Assembly: GCA_910587185.1 (NCBI GenBank)
Contig: CAJULY010000003.1
Span: 62,001 to 126,000, forward strand
DNA from: an uncultured Muribaculaceae bacterium
Lineage (GTDB): Bacteria > Bacteroidota > Bacteroidia > Bacteroidales > Muribaculaceae
DNA length: 64,000 bases
Direction: 5' to 3'
The position numbers and the translations under genes are program-made. The notes under the pieces were generated by a model that worked only from the letters and a program-made list of their open reading frames with translations, was not told the DNA's origin and searched no databases. This document shows, one piece after another, positions 1-8,570 of this stretch (positions are counted from its first letter, which is position 1; every line of letters starts with the position of its first letter).

Positions 1-628
1 TTCTGATGTTATAATCTATTATTCGGGCTACTTCAATCCAAGTAATTCGGTCACATTTGTCAATATCAGCCTTAATGGCATCGCCTAATTCTTTACTGAT
101 ATTGCGGCACCCATTTTCAATTTTTCTTTTTACGCTCTCTAGGGAAGTTATTTCCTCCTTCGGATCTTGATTGATAAGATATTCTATTGAAAATTTATTT
201 TGAAACTGCAAGGCGGCATTAAGACGATATTCCCTCCCCCATAACAGAGTGTCGATGTTGATTACGCCATTTTTTCTGAAGTCTTCCAGGAAAAATGGCA
301 GGTTGGCATACATTAAATCTGCATTAATATTAATTTCTTTACTGCTTTTGTTGCTTCCTTCAATTCCCCCGCTAAAAATCACGATTGGGATATTTAAATC
401 CATAAATAATTGTCTTATTGTATCAAAACTGATGTTCTGATCCATGAAGACATATGACTTATGAAAGATGATACAGTCCGGTGCTTTTATGTCATCTATT
501 AGGCAATCTTCAACAGGTTTACCCGGTATTATATTCACTGTTTTAAATTCGAGTAAATCCAAGAAGCCATTAAGCCTTTCAAGATTATACGATCGGCGTT
601 GTGCTCTGTCATCGAATATATAGATCAT
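1..628 (-). CDS. Receiver-like protein of the retron operon (3' end off window)
   Basis: An open frame of 209 codons starts at 628 and leaves the left edge without a stop. Its ATG overlaps the stop of the upstream 369-aa gene as ATGA, so the two are probably translationally coupled. The N-terminus (MIYIFDDRAQRR) has the strand plus acidic pair of a response-regulator receiver domain. Near residue 55 comes a second strand (DCIIFHKSYVF) and near residue 82 a third (IPIVIFSGG), as in a CheY-like alpha/beta fold. The later part is helical and charged, and no DNA-binding domain is visible. The receiver call rests on this pattern only. As the last visible gene of an RT operon it is probably an accessory or effector component. 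Confidence 0.6.
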   Translation of the reverse strand, partial: MIYIFDDRAQRRSYNLERLNGFLDLLEFKTVNIIPGKPVEDCLIDDIKAPDCIIFHKSYVFMDQNISFDTIRQLFMDLNIPIVIFSGGIEGSNKSSKEININADLMYANLPFFLEDFRKNGVINIDTLLWGREYRLNAALQFQNKFSIEYLINQDPKEEITSLESVKRKIENGCRNISKELGDAIKADIDKCDRITWIEVARIIDYNIR

Positions 629-1734
629 GAGCGTTTATAGATTTTAAGTTTGTATTTTACTCCTCCTATCAGATGGCTTGATAATGAAACAGAACAATTG
701 GATAAATTACCATTGATTGATTCAGCGCCGTCATTCAATACCCCTACATATATTGAATTTCGTTGTTGCCCATCTTTGACATAATCTCCCTCCATACTGA
801 AATCGCACACAGAAAATAATCTGTTTCTAAGGTTTGCTAAATCTCCAGAAGGAATCTCTAATTTCGCTATATTATTAAAGAAACTTCCAATATGGAAGAT
901 TTCCAAAATGTAGGCGTCTTTGTCGCTAAGCAAATCTACAGTGACTTTCGAGCTTATGGATTTATGTTTTGTAATCCAGCTGCAAATGATATTTATAGCG
1001 CTAAGGACACCGACAACATCGCAATAAACATTAATATCGTATCCAATCTCGTTAAATCTTGGATTAAAATTTAATTCTAAATCCTTTGGAAGTCCATCAG
1101 TTATACACCTCCAAATCACTTCACTGAATCGATCGTCATCCTTTAAGTCAGTTCTAAACTCAATAATAGCTTTGAACATTCGGATATAATCCTTAAACTG
1201 ATGTCCATTTTCCAACTTTATATTTTCTATGGGAATCGTGGGATTCTCCCTACTGTAATTAATTACTGAATGCCATCCTTCGCGGATATATTCAATTTTA
1301 GAATTAGTCCATGTATATAATTTTTCCCCTGAATTCAAAAAGTTTATAAAATTCCAAACCTGATTATATGTATTGGCGTTTACCGCAGGTCCCGACTCTT
1401 TAGGATAAGCCATATCTCTCAAGATTGATTTGGTGATTTTCTGTCTGTTTATTTGTCGCTCAATATCAAAAGGTATTGAGATATCCCATTTATGAGTATA
1501 CCATTTAAAATCATCATTCGTGGAAAAAAGACGAAGAAACTCTATCATTCTGGAGGGAGAATGATAATAGATAATATTGCCAGATGATTTTTGTATGCGA
1601 GTGTCGCGTTTAACTAAATCGTTAGCCAAACACGACATGAACTTGGGAATAAGGTCTGATTGTTCGGCCACTCTTGCCGAAATGGCAGAATAAAATGCTA
1701 AGCGATCTATATCTGATATGTGTTTTTTCTTCAT
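625..1734 (-). CDS. Uncharacterised 369-aa retron-operon protein, HATPase-like C-terminus
   Basis: It starts 2 bp after the RT stop and overlaps the receiver-like gene by 4 bp, so it belongs to one operon. No family is recognised with certainty. Residues about 1-200 are helical, polar and aromatic. The last 150 residues carry an ordered pattern (SGDLANLRNRLFSVCDFSMEG, then short beta strands, then GGVKYKLKIYK) reminiscent of the end of a GHKL/HATPase fold, but no clear N, G1 or G2 box can be assigned. Paired with a receiver-like neighbour it might form a kinase-like couple; that is inference. The gene is AT-rich compared with the chromosome at 22-64 kb, consistent with acquired DNA. Confidence 0.65.
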   Translation of the reverse strand: MKKKHISDIDRLAFYSAISARVAEQSDLIPKFMSCLANDLVKRDTRIQKSSGNIIYYHSPSRMIEFLRLFSTNDDFKWYTHKWDISIPFDIERQINRQKITKSILRDMAYPKESGPAVNANTYNQVWNFINFLNSGEKLYTWTNSKIEYIREGWHSVINYSRENPTIPIENIKLENGHQFKDYIRMFKAIIEFRTDLKDDDRFSEVIWRCITDGLPKDLELNFNPRFNEIGYDINVYCDVVGVLSAINIICSWITKHKSISSKVTVDLLSDKDAYILEIFHIGSFFNNIAKLEIPSGDLANLRNRLFSVCDFSMEGDYVKDGQQRNSIYVGVLNDGAESINGNLSNCSVSLSSHLIGGVKYKLKIYKRS

Positions 1735-1736
1735 AA

Positions 1737-3752
1737 CTATATAATGATGTCCGAATCATCATCTGCAAAAGTAATATCATCCCCATCTATACCGAGGTCT
1801 ATGGGCGTACCACCACCTTCGGCAATTTCTTGCTGAAGAGCAGCATAGGTTTCTGCCGAAATACCCATCTCTTCCAGAAATGTATTTTGAGATGAGCGAT
1901 TCTTTGCTTTTGCCTTTTTCTTGAGCGAATTAGGCTTAGGTTGCTTTTCCTTTGACATTTCTTTCCATGCCAATACTGCGGCATCAAGGCCATTCTTCTC
2001 CCATATTTCAAGAAGCTTAACTACATCAATATCCTGCGAATTATCATTGCCTGGAACACTTGCCATCATTAACCGCATTGCCTTCTTGCGGTGCGCTGGA
2101 GTCACATTCTTGTTCTTTATGAAGAATGTAATAATGTCCTCTTTGGAAATGTTGAAGTTGCCACGATCCAATGTTTTCTCAGAATCTACCAATGGATTCC
2201 AATCTAATAGAGAATCTCCCGGTTTGGCGAATTGTATATACATGGCAAGTTCCTCAGCTGTCTTTTCCAGCCCATAATTAGCCCAAAGCGACAGCAGGTC
2301 ATCAGGCTTTATCTGAAGATTCTGAACGCTCAAACACCGTGAACGCTTGGGTTCAAACTTTGTGATGAGCCAAAAGTTCTTTCCTTTATGTCGGCATAAG
2401 GTGACAAAACACTTTTCGAGATCTTCTGATGTCACCACGTATCCTGGGTTTAAACTTTCAAGGCTCGGACATAGAGCAGCCTGAGTAGATTTACTTAATG
2501 CCAGTATTTTCTCTTTTCCATCAATTTCACATTTCCCAACCAATTTCTTCTCACGAGACACGGAAAGTGTAATGGAAGTGTGAAATAAAGTCTGAAATTC
2601 GTTCAGCCCATAGGGCTGAACGTAAACATAGGACTGGGATTTGTCTGTCTGGCTGTCAATAAACACAAGCTCTTGCAATGCATCATAGCGGGACTGTAAT
2701 TTCCGATAAGCAGGGTTATTGGCACCACGGACCATACGGAGATAGTTCAACTTACCTCCGATGACATTTTCCATTACCGGCTCACCTTTCTTGATGTATC
2801 CTTTCTCATGCTTATATTTAGGATAAAATAGAGCATACGCCTTCGCATAACCTTCTTTCTCCCAAATATGAAGTATCCAACGCAGATCACTTATGTATTT
2901 GCGCGACACATTAGCGATAGCATTAACCGTTAATCCGGTCACTTCTTGTCTTGCACCAGCCTTTTGAAGCCGAGTTTTATTATCATTCATTATAAACCCC
3001 TGCTCCTTTATAATGCGTGAAATCTCTTGTCGGAATGCACCATTCTCTTGATATACATTATGCATACTGGAGAACGTCATATCATCCGCATAGCGGCTAT
3101 AATGAAGCCCAAACCTCTTTGCGACACCTCTCATACGTCGATCCAATGTGTCACATATCGCATTTGTCAATAGAGGTGACGCAGGAGATCCCTGAGGCAG
3201 AACGTTACAACCAACCTCCTCATCAAATGTGCAGCATAGTCCGGCGAGTACATTTGCGATTTCAGTTGAAAAATTAAACGGCGATAACTGAAGCCTCTTC
3301 CAAACTCTTGCTTGAGGGATTGATGGAAAGAAGTCTTTCAAATCGATGTTAAATACGTAGTTGTGCCCAACATGAATCTGCGCGTTATCCAAAACTGATT
3401 TGCCGGAAGTAAAACCCATAGCTACATCAGAAGGAGTATATACGGATTTTAGCAATTCATTTACACATGTCAGGATTACATCTAATTGCCGACAGGGAGC
3501 CTGTATTTCACGCAATCCACCATTTTTTTTGCGAATGTGAAATTTTCGGAATCGTTTAGTGTCAATCTTATCGCTTGAAAAATGCTTGAGCATCTTTTCA
3601 GAAATGCTATATCGAACTGAACCAAACAATTCTTGCTTGATTTTTTCGAGAATGTCGGCCAGATCTTCGACCGTTTTCATCGGTTCATATTGTTTTAGCA
3701 TCTCTGTTCTTCCTATTTCGAATAAGCGAGAAGATGAAATTGATGAAGCCAT
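1737..3752 (-). CDS. Retron-type reverse transcriptase with long C-terminal extension
   Basis: From the ATG at 3752 the protein is 671 aa. An upstream in-frame ATG at 3800 would give 687 aa but lies inside the retron RNA, so 3752 is preferred. Numbered from 3800, the RT palm covers about 85-330: DLKDFFPSI at 153-161, QGSPASP at 203-209 and the catalytic YADD at 237-240. Two retron-specific marks are present, an NAxxH motif (NAQIH, 139-143) and VTGL at 287-290 followed by NVSRKYISDLRWILHIW. Residues about 390-687 form an extension I do not recognise, ending in an Asp-rich tail. Retron RTs are typically 300-400 aa, so the extension is likely a fused functional domain. The RT would copy the adjacent RNA into msDNA, and retrons are anti-phage systems. 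Confidence 0.9.
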   Translation of the reverse strand: MASSISSSRLFEIGRTEMLKQYEPMKTVEDLADILEKIKQELFGSVRYSISEKMLKHFSSDKIDTKRFRKFHIRKKNGGLREIQAPCRQLDVILTCVNELLKSVYTPSDVAMGFTSGKSVLDNAQIHVGHNYVFNIDLKDFFPSIPQARVWKRLQLSPFNFSTEIANVLAGLCCTFDEEVGCNVLPQGSPASPLLTNAICDTLDRRMRGVAKRFGLHYSRYADDMTFSSMHNVYQENGAFRQEISRIIKEQGFIMNDNKTRLQKAGARQEVTGLTVNAIANVSRKYISDLRWILHIWEKEGYAKAYALFYPKYKHEKGYIKKGEPVMENVIGGKLNYLRMVRGANNPAYRKLQSRYDALQELVFIDSQTDKSQSYVYVQPYGLNEFQTLFHTSITLSVSREKKLVGKCEIDGKEKILALSKSTQAALCPSLESLNPGYVVTSEDLEKCFVTLCRHKGKNFWLITKFEPKRSRCLSVQNLQIKPDDLLSLWANYGLEKTAEELAMYIQFAKPGDSLLDWNPLVDSEKTLDRGNFNISKEDIITFFIKNKNVTPAHRKKAMRLMMASVPGNDNSQDIDVVKLLEIWEKNGLDAAVLAWKEMSKEKQPKPNSLKKKAKAKNRSSQNTFLEEMGISAETYAALQQEIAEGGGTPIDLGIDGDDITFADDDSDIII

Positions 3753-3928
3753 AACTGTTTTCTTTGTTTTTATTCTTGTTATTTTGAAAATAAAATTCAT
3801 AACAACATTAATAAATCAGTCTATGACTGTAATAAAATATACCCTTGGGTTATCATTCTTTTTTTGAAAGAATGACATCCGACACACGTCGGACGCGAGT
3901 CAAAATTTGTTTGGCTTCATCAATTTCA
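3735..3928 (-). ncRNA. Putative retron msr-msd RNA
   Basis: A perfect 17-bp inverted repeat joins 3912-3928 (a1, 5' side) and 3735-3751 (a2). Between them, in transcript order, are hairpin 1 at 3876-3895 (8-bp stem, GTGT loop), hairpin 2 at 3853-3875 (9-bp stem, 5-nt loop), a small 5-bp hairpin at 3817-3829, and an AT-rich two-part stem at 3769-3815 (6 plus 7 bp). This is the expected order: a1, msr stem-loops, msd stem, a2, RT gene. The branching guanosine would be expected near the end of a1, where an AGC occurs. The unusual point is that a2 covers the RT start codon and first codons. The ends and the msd template are inferred. Confidence 0.7.
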
Positions 3929-3953
3929 ATGTTCGCTTTATTGGTTGACGGTG

Positions 3954-3961
3954 CAAAGTTA
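3954..3961 (-). promoter_or_regulatory. -7 box for the retron transcript
   Basis: On the minus strand this reads TAACTTTG, an exact match to the Bacteroidetes TAnnTTTG box. It places the transcription start near 3948, about 20 nt before the a1 repeat. No TTTG is seen at the -33 position. Confidence 0.55.
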
Positions 3962-3967
3962 ATAATT

Positions 3968-3992
3968 ATTTGCGAACTCTTTGTTCGCAAAT
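3968..3992 (-). terminator. Hairpin between the HTH gene and the retron
   Basis: A perfect 10-bp stem (ATTTGCGAAC with GTTCGCAAAT) has a 5-nt loop and lies 15 bp after the stop of the HTH gene and just upstream of the retron promoter. There is no strong T-run, so it may terminate or only insulate transcription. Confidence 0.45.
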
Positions 3993-4007
3993 AAGAATTA
4001 AATTGAA

Positions 4008-4337
4008 TTAATCGTCTTTTCTTGCTGAAATTCGGTGTTTGCGGAGGAAGGCGTCGATGTCGGCGCGGTTGACGTAGATTTTGCGACCGATCTGTGAGAA
4101 GGGAATGATGCGCTTGTCGCGGTAGTTCTGCCAGGTCTTTGGCGAAACTCCGAGGATTTTCCTCGCGTCTTCGGATTCGATCCATTCGCTGCCGGAGTCG
4201 TCGGCGTTGCGACGGGTGATCAGGTCGATGATTTGCTCCAGCGTGTCATGAAGGTTGCGCCACTCTTCTTCCAGCACCATTATCATTGTCATTGACGGTG
4301 CCGGTTGTTGAGGTGTCGCTTTGGATGGAAATTTCAT
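4008..4337 (-). CDS. Excisionase-like helix-turn-helix protein
   Basis: Of 109 aa, residues about 52-103 form a MerR/excisionase-type winged HTH of the helix_turn_helix_17 kind: an acidic entry (SEWIESEDARKILGVSP), then TWQNYRDKRIIPFSQIGRKIYVNRADIDAFL. The N-terminal half is helical. The first 20 residues are proline-rich, and the Met at residue 17 or 19 may be the real start. Such proteins sit beside DUF3408 genes and integrases in Bacteroides conjugative elements, where they control excision or transcription. It has its own 3' hairpin and is separate from the retron. Confidence 0.8.
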   Translation of the reverse strand: MKFPSKATPQQPAPSMTMIMVLEEEWRNLHDTLEQIIDLITRRNADDSGSEWIESEDARKILGVSPKTWQNYRDKRIIPFSQIGRKIYVNRADIDAFLRKHRISARKDD

Positions 4338-4432
4338 TGTTTCTCATTGTGTTTCATTTTTGATGTGCTTCTGCGGCACGATGAAAAAAGAGTTGTAATT
4401 TGGCGAAGGCCTTGGTCGAGAATGCTTAACGG

Positions 4433-4822
4433 CTATTTGAAACGGTCAGGCATCTGAGGTCTGTTTTTGTCTATCAGCGAACCGATGGTTTTGCCGTAGG
4501 TGTTAAAGTGGTGTTCGAGGAGGTTCCAGACAAGACCGCTAAGGGTAATGGCTGTCCCATACTCGTCCTTAAGGAATCGTGCCATTTCTTTCAGACAGTC
4601 GAGATGTTCGTTTGAAACGTACACGACTCGTGTCCTTTTCGATGAGTCAGGAGCTTTCAGGAAGAGGTCTGAATAGGCTTTCTCATCGCGTGTCAGTTCC
4701 GGTGCCTTTTCGCTTTCAGTTGATGACGGCTCATCGTCATCGGCGAAGTGAGGCACGATGGGTTTGTATCCCGCAAGGAAATTCTCCTTGGGGAGTGGGA
4801 TGTTTTCAATTTTCTTTGCCAT
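4433..4822 (-). CDS. DUF3408-type protein of a conjugative element
   Basis: The start is set at the ATG at 4822 (MAKKIENIPLP, 129 aa) because the 37 residues before it have low-complexity, non-conserved character; the longest frame begins at 4933. The C-terminal half (RTRVVYVSNEHLDCLKEMARFL, then ITLSGLVWNLLEHHF) matches the ribbon-helix-helix-like end of DUF3408 proteins. In CTnDOT-like elements these are encoded just after a ParA ATPase and before the transfer genes. Here no ParA or tra gene follows, so it may be a surviving fragment of a conjugation or partition module. Function not known in detail. Confidence 0.75.
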   Translation of the reverse strand: MAKKIENIPLPKENFLAGYKPIVPHFADDDEPSSTESEKAPELTRDEKAYSDLFLKAPDSSKRTRVVYVSNEHLDCLKEMARFLKDEYGTAITLSGLVWNLLEHHFNTYGKTIGSLIDKNRPQMPDRFK

Positions 4823-4933
4823 TTTGTTGATGGTTTTGAGGGTGAGAAAAAGGTTGGCAATGTTTGCCTTGATGCTTCGGCAACTGCCGAAATCGGAATG
4901 ACCGTCCGCAGACGGTGGCATAGTCAGAGCCAT

Positions 4934-5400
4934 CTATCCATGCAGTATTATAGATAGACGTCCTGTTGGCTAGTCAGTGAATCTGTTGATTCGCCAGCCA
5001 GCTATTTGGCTCTATAGATATAAGTACATTGAACCCTTGTGATATATCGCCGAGTGGACATTCAATCATTCAGCCAGTTATCTATCCGGCTGAATAGCCA
5101 TTGTCGCATGGGGACACAGGGTCAATCTTACCAACGGAGGGACTGATTTTCGCCTATTGGGAAATCATGCTCTATTGCGCAATGGTCCTTAGGGAATGGG
5201 GTATAATTGATATATTGGATAGATATACATTCGGCCATTCAGATAGATAGCCATATATCCATTCAAATAGTTAGCAGGATAGCCATTGGGCTATCTCATT
5301 ACTAACCATCTTATAATTAGCAGTTCATGTCCTTGACGGTATTATGAATCCAATGTCTGATACAATGGCGCAAAGATAATATCGTCTGAACGAATCTTCC
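4934..5400. repeat. Noncoding cluster of AGCCA-type short repeats (partition-site-like)
   Basis: There is no convincing gene in this stretch. It is crowded with short variants of ATAGCCA, AGCCAG, TATCTATCC and GATAGATAG in both orientations, for example near 4928, 4955, 4994, 5073, 5090, 5215, 5243 and 5279. Related copies (GAATAGCCAG, ATTAGCCA) return at 5680-5705. Such clusters occur next to ParA/DUF3408 genes of Bacteroides elements and may act as a centromere. That role is inference. Confidence 0.45.
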
Positions 5401-5720
5401 AAATTATTTCAGGCTTGTTCCGTGATATTCCGTTCTGGTTCCGTTTTAGGGCGTGAAAATTCCGTATTCTCTGACCGTCGCACAGCGAAGAGACCGCCTC
5501 TGGTGCCACAGGCGTCGGCATGGAGAACGCGACTTTGGAGTGTTCTCAACCCTCCCACGCAAGGATGTTTTGTGGGTACGACCGAGTACCCCAAAACCTT
5601 TTCAGGTACCTGAAAAGACACCTTGCTGTGGTCGTGTGACCACCGAGTTTTTCCGCCTTGAAATCATAGCCGTTTGGCAGAATAGCCAGATGACTAATTA
5701 GCCAAATGATTAGTGGACTC
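5401..5720. other. Transfer-origin-like noncoding block with nested inverted repeats
   Basis: A bulged inverted repeat spans 5567-5597 (GTTTTG, T bulge, GGGTAC; loop; GTACCC, CAAAAC) and is followed directly by a perfect 20-bp palindrome at 5598-5617 (CTTTTCAGGT and its complement). The GC-rich sequence at 5445-5597 resembles a conserved stretch I recall near the mobilisation genes of CTnDOT-type elements. The small open frames across it look like passengers. No relaxase gene lies next to it, so if this is an oriT it would need a relaxase in trans. Confidence 0.45.
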
Positions 5721-8570
5721 TTACAGAATACCTAAAGCGTCTAAGAGAGTTGAGGCAAACTCGGGGGTAGCCATGCGGATGACGTTGGTGTCGGCAAGGG
5801 AACGGCCCATGAGATTGACGCTGCCGTACCAACCGATACATTGGTCGATGATGGCGCATTGCATCTTACTGTCTGGTCGATGAATGATGTTGAAGCCCAT
5901 CGCCTGAAGTTCGGCTTCCCGATGACCTGTTTCAGAAATGACGATTGTGACACTGACACCGCGTAGTAAGGTGGTGGCGAGCAGGTCGATGATTCGAGGT
6001 GTCTTATTCCAGCGCAGACGCATTGTCGATATTACGATGCTTTGTTTCGCTGATGCAAGGTCGTCATGGAATGGTTTTTCAAAATCCGACGCATCGAAGA
6101 TGGTCTCAGTCGTCGGTTCGGCAAACAATCCTTCGTTAGCGACAGCGATGGAATAGCCTACAGCTTTGTAACCATGGAGACGCTTGCGATACATCGAATC
6201 ACAGACCGGAACGCGCAGATCAATGTAGTCGTAGATGCGGGTTTCGTTTTTACCGGGATAGTTGCGATGCAGTCGTCCGGTGTATTGTGCGATAAGTCCT
6301 TTCCATGATACCGGCAATGCGAGCATCAATGTGTCGAGCCGTGGCAAATCGAAACCTTCGCCTACATATTTGCCTGTCGCCACAACAACCAATGGCTCAT
6401 CGTCTGGGACATGACTCAGTTGGGCCATAACCTCACGCTTGGCTTTTGCAGAATCGTTGCCGACGAGTCGAATGACGTTTGGGCAAATCTTGCGGCATTC
6501 CTCGGCAAGCAAGTCGACATGCGCTGTGCGGGCAGTCAGAATGATTGGCGTTCGATCTTCTGAGAGGTTTGAGGCGACATCATCGAGTATCAGTTTGTTG
6601 CGTGATCCGTTTTCAATTAGCTCGTCAATAACCTGTGCATAGTTTCCACCGTCGGCTTTCAAATTGCGATGTGATGTGAAACGAGGAATAAGGAGCCGTC
6701 GAAAAGATTGCTTCGATTGTTGTGACTTGCTGTCGACAGTATAGCGAATCTCTCCACATTGCATGAAGATAATTGGCTGATGACCGTCTTTGCGGATTGG
6801 CGTGGCTGTCAAACCATATACATAGCTGGCATTGACCTCACGAAGCACGCGCTCGAAGTTGACCGCCGGAGCATGATGACATTCGTCTACTATCACCATG
6901 CCATAATGGTGCACAAATGGCTTGACTTCATTATCACTCATGCATGACTGTAAAAGCGCAATGTCAATTTTGCCATTTAGGGTGTTTTCTATGGAGGATA
7001 ACGCTCCGAACTGCTGAAATTTCTTCCGGCGACCGCGACCTTTGGACTGTTGTTCAGGCTGAAAATCGGTTGACAGATATTCTTCGAGACGTTCGCGCCA
7101 CTGGTCGAGCAAAGCCTTGGTATGAACCAGTATGAGTGTATTAACTTTCTTCCGAGCAATCAATGCTGCGGCTGTAACGGTCTTGCCGAAAGCCGTCGTT
7201 GCATAAAGAGTACCACATCGATGTGCCTCCAGCGCTTCAATAGCCCTTTGTTGTTCTTCGTACAACGACCCCATGAACTCGACATCAATTCTCTGCCCCG
7301 GATTGGTTTTATCTTCAATTCCGACTTCCACACCATTACTCTTGAAAAAGTCAACAGCAGCTTCTTCACAACCACGGGGAAGCATCAGATAATCATCCTT
7401 TATTTCCGAGCATGAAATTATTCGCGGCAGATTATACACCGGTAACCTCATTCCGAGTTTTGCATAAAATTCAGGGTTCTTAAATGCTGCAATTCTCTTG
7501 AGATGATTGACAGCTTTTGCAGAGAGGTTCTCAGTCGGTATATAGATGCCCGATGAACGAGTAATCTTGATTGACTTTGGGAAATCGGTTTTCATCATCG
7601 GTCGTGGATGAGGACGTTCCCAAGGTTCGGATTCGCTTGACCTAGATAACTCTCCAAGAGGCTCCTTATCATATCTCGAAACCAGTCTTTCAACCTCTAC
7701 GGCTGCTATCTTCTTCATGCCTTGCAGATATGACCATTGGTCGGCAAACGGCACGAAATCATCGTTGACGAATACGCTGTTGCCGTTTTTTCGCGCTTTC
7801 CCTTGAAGCGGCAAAGCGACAAGGTTGCCTAAGCCCCCGGCAGGCATGAAATCCTGATTAGGGAAGAATCGGTCGTATGATTTGAATGACAACCGACCGT
7901 CTCTCTCCATCGCCTCCGTCATAATGGCATTGCCAAGACACCGCCCCGTCTTTGCTTTTATTGGCCCGTCAAAAAGAATCCACACATGTGCTCCGTTGCC
8001 CGACCTCGAACGCTCGATATAAGCCGGAATATTCCAGTCACGACATACAGACACATACGCTCTAACATCCTCCTGATAACCATGCTCACAGCTCTTGTCA
8101 TCGAAGTCACAACATAGAAACCTACAGGTATTGTCCGGCAAAATGGCATATACGCCAACGACATCTCGCCCGTTAGGATCTTTGCCTTCAAGGTGACGGT
8201 AAATATCATTGTATCCCAAAGGTTGAAATTCGCGGTTGGGACATTCCGTGCATTTGAATTTCTTTTTGTCGCAAAACTCACGGTTCCATTCCCGGCTACA
8301 TACCGGTTGATATCCACTCTTTCCGGTTGAATTACTAAACCATCGCCGAGCAAACACATCCTCACGCCCTTGAAATAGACTGCGAAACAGCGTGACCTTC
8401 TCTTCCAAAGACAGCACAGGCTTTCGAGGCGTATTCTCCGGCTCGTCCGCCGCAATCCCATGTTGAGCCAGCAACGCCCGTAGCCGGGCATTCTCGGCCC
8501 GCAATCGGCTTAGTTCATCAGACATTGTTTCATTCATAAGAATATTATTGGTGTCCGCTAAAACTTTCAA
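5721..8570 (-). CDS. AEP (TOTE-type) primase - SF2 helicase - PLD-like protein
   Basis: A 949-aa three-part protein; the start may be the Met at 8537 or 8525, because MSDELSRLRAENARLRALL begins a short coiled coil. Part 1, about 55-300, is an archaeo-eukaryotic primase: a Cys cluster (CDKKKFKCTEC), catalytic FLCCDFDDK and SGNGAHVWILF. Part 2, about 420-770, is a superfamily II helicase: TAFGKT Walker A, VDECHH box, GLTATP motif III, and QYTGRLHR motif VI. Part 3, about 820-949, is phospholipase-D-like (IIHRPDSKMQCAIID, YGSVNLMG) with the usual HxK apparently degenerate. This primase class was defined from TOTE conflict systems and mobile elements. It could serve element replication or defence. 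It stands alone, with no co-transcribed partner on either side. Confidence 0.88.
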   Translation of the reverse strand: MKVLADTNNILMNETMSDELSRLRAENARLRALLAQHGIAADEPENTPRKPVLSLEEKVTLFRSLFQGREDVFARRWFSNSTGKSGYQPVCSREWNREFCDKKKFKCTECPNREFQPLGYNDIYRHLEGKDPNGRDVVGVYAILPDNTCRFLCCDFDDKSCEHGYQEDVRAYVSVCRDWNIPAYIERSRSGNGAHVWILFDGPIKAKTGRCLGNAIMTEAMERDGRLSFKSYDRFFPNQDFMPAGGLGNLVALPLQGKARKNGNSVFVNDDFVPFADQWSYLQGMKKIAAVEVERLVSRYDKEPLGELSRSSESEPWERPHPRPMMKTDFPKSIKITRSSGIYIPTENLSAKAVNHLKRIAAFKNPEFYAKLGMRLPVYNLPRIISCSEIKDDYLMLPRGCEEAAVDFFKSNGVEVGIEDKTNPGQRIDVEFMGSLYEEQQRAIEALEAHRCGTLYATTAFGKTVTAAALIARKKVNTLILVHTKALLDQWRERLEEYLSTDFQPEQQSKGRGRRKKFQQFGALSSIENTLNGKIDIALLQSCMSDNEVKPFVHHYGMVIVDECHHAPAVNFERVLREVNASYVYGLTATPIRKDGHQPIIFMQCGEIRYTVDSKSQQSKQSFRRLLIPRFTSHRNLKADGGNYAQVIDELIENGSRNKLILDDVASNLSEDRTPIILTARTAHVDLLAEECRKICPNVIRLVGNDSAKAKREVMAQLSHVPDDEPLVVVATGKYVGEGFDLPRLDTLMLALPVSWKGLIAQYTGRLHRNYPGKNETRIYDYIDLRVPVCDSMYRKRLHGYKAVGYSIAVANEGLFAEPTTETIFDASDFEKPFHDDLASAKQSIVISTMRLRWNKTPRIIDLLATTLLRGVSVTIVISETGHREAELQAMGFNIIHRPDSKMQCAIIDQCIGWYGSVNLMGRSLADTNVIRMATPEFASTLLDALGIL

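Noticed and set aside
1737..3752. Group II intron maturase or diversity-generating RT
   Set aside because: There is no maturase X or HNH domain, no template/variable repeat pair, and both retron marks (NAxxH and VTG) are present.
3753..3800. Upstream ATG at 3800 as RT start
   Set aside because: The 16 extra residues are Lys/Ile-rich and encoded by the msd-like stem. MASSISS at 3752 fits the retron layout better, though translation from 3800 cannot be excluded.
3853..4185. 110-aa minus-strand frame before the RT gene
   Set aside because: It overlaps the HTH gene in another frame and runs across the retron RNA; its composition is basic and low in hydrophobic residues, as expected of a passenger frame.
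5409..5621. Small frames (70 and 63 aa) on both strands
   Set aside because: They fall on the inverted-repeat block that resembles conserved noncoding mobilisation DNA; frames exist on both strands without a coding signature.
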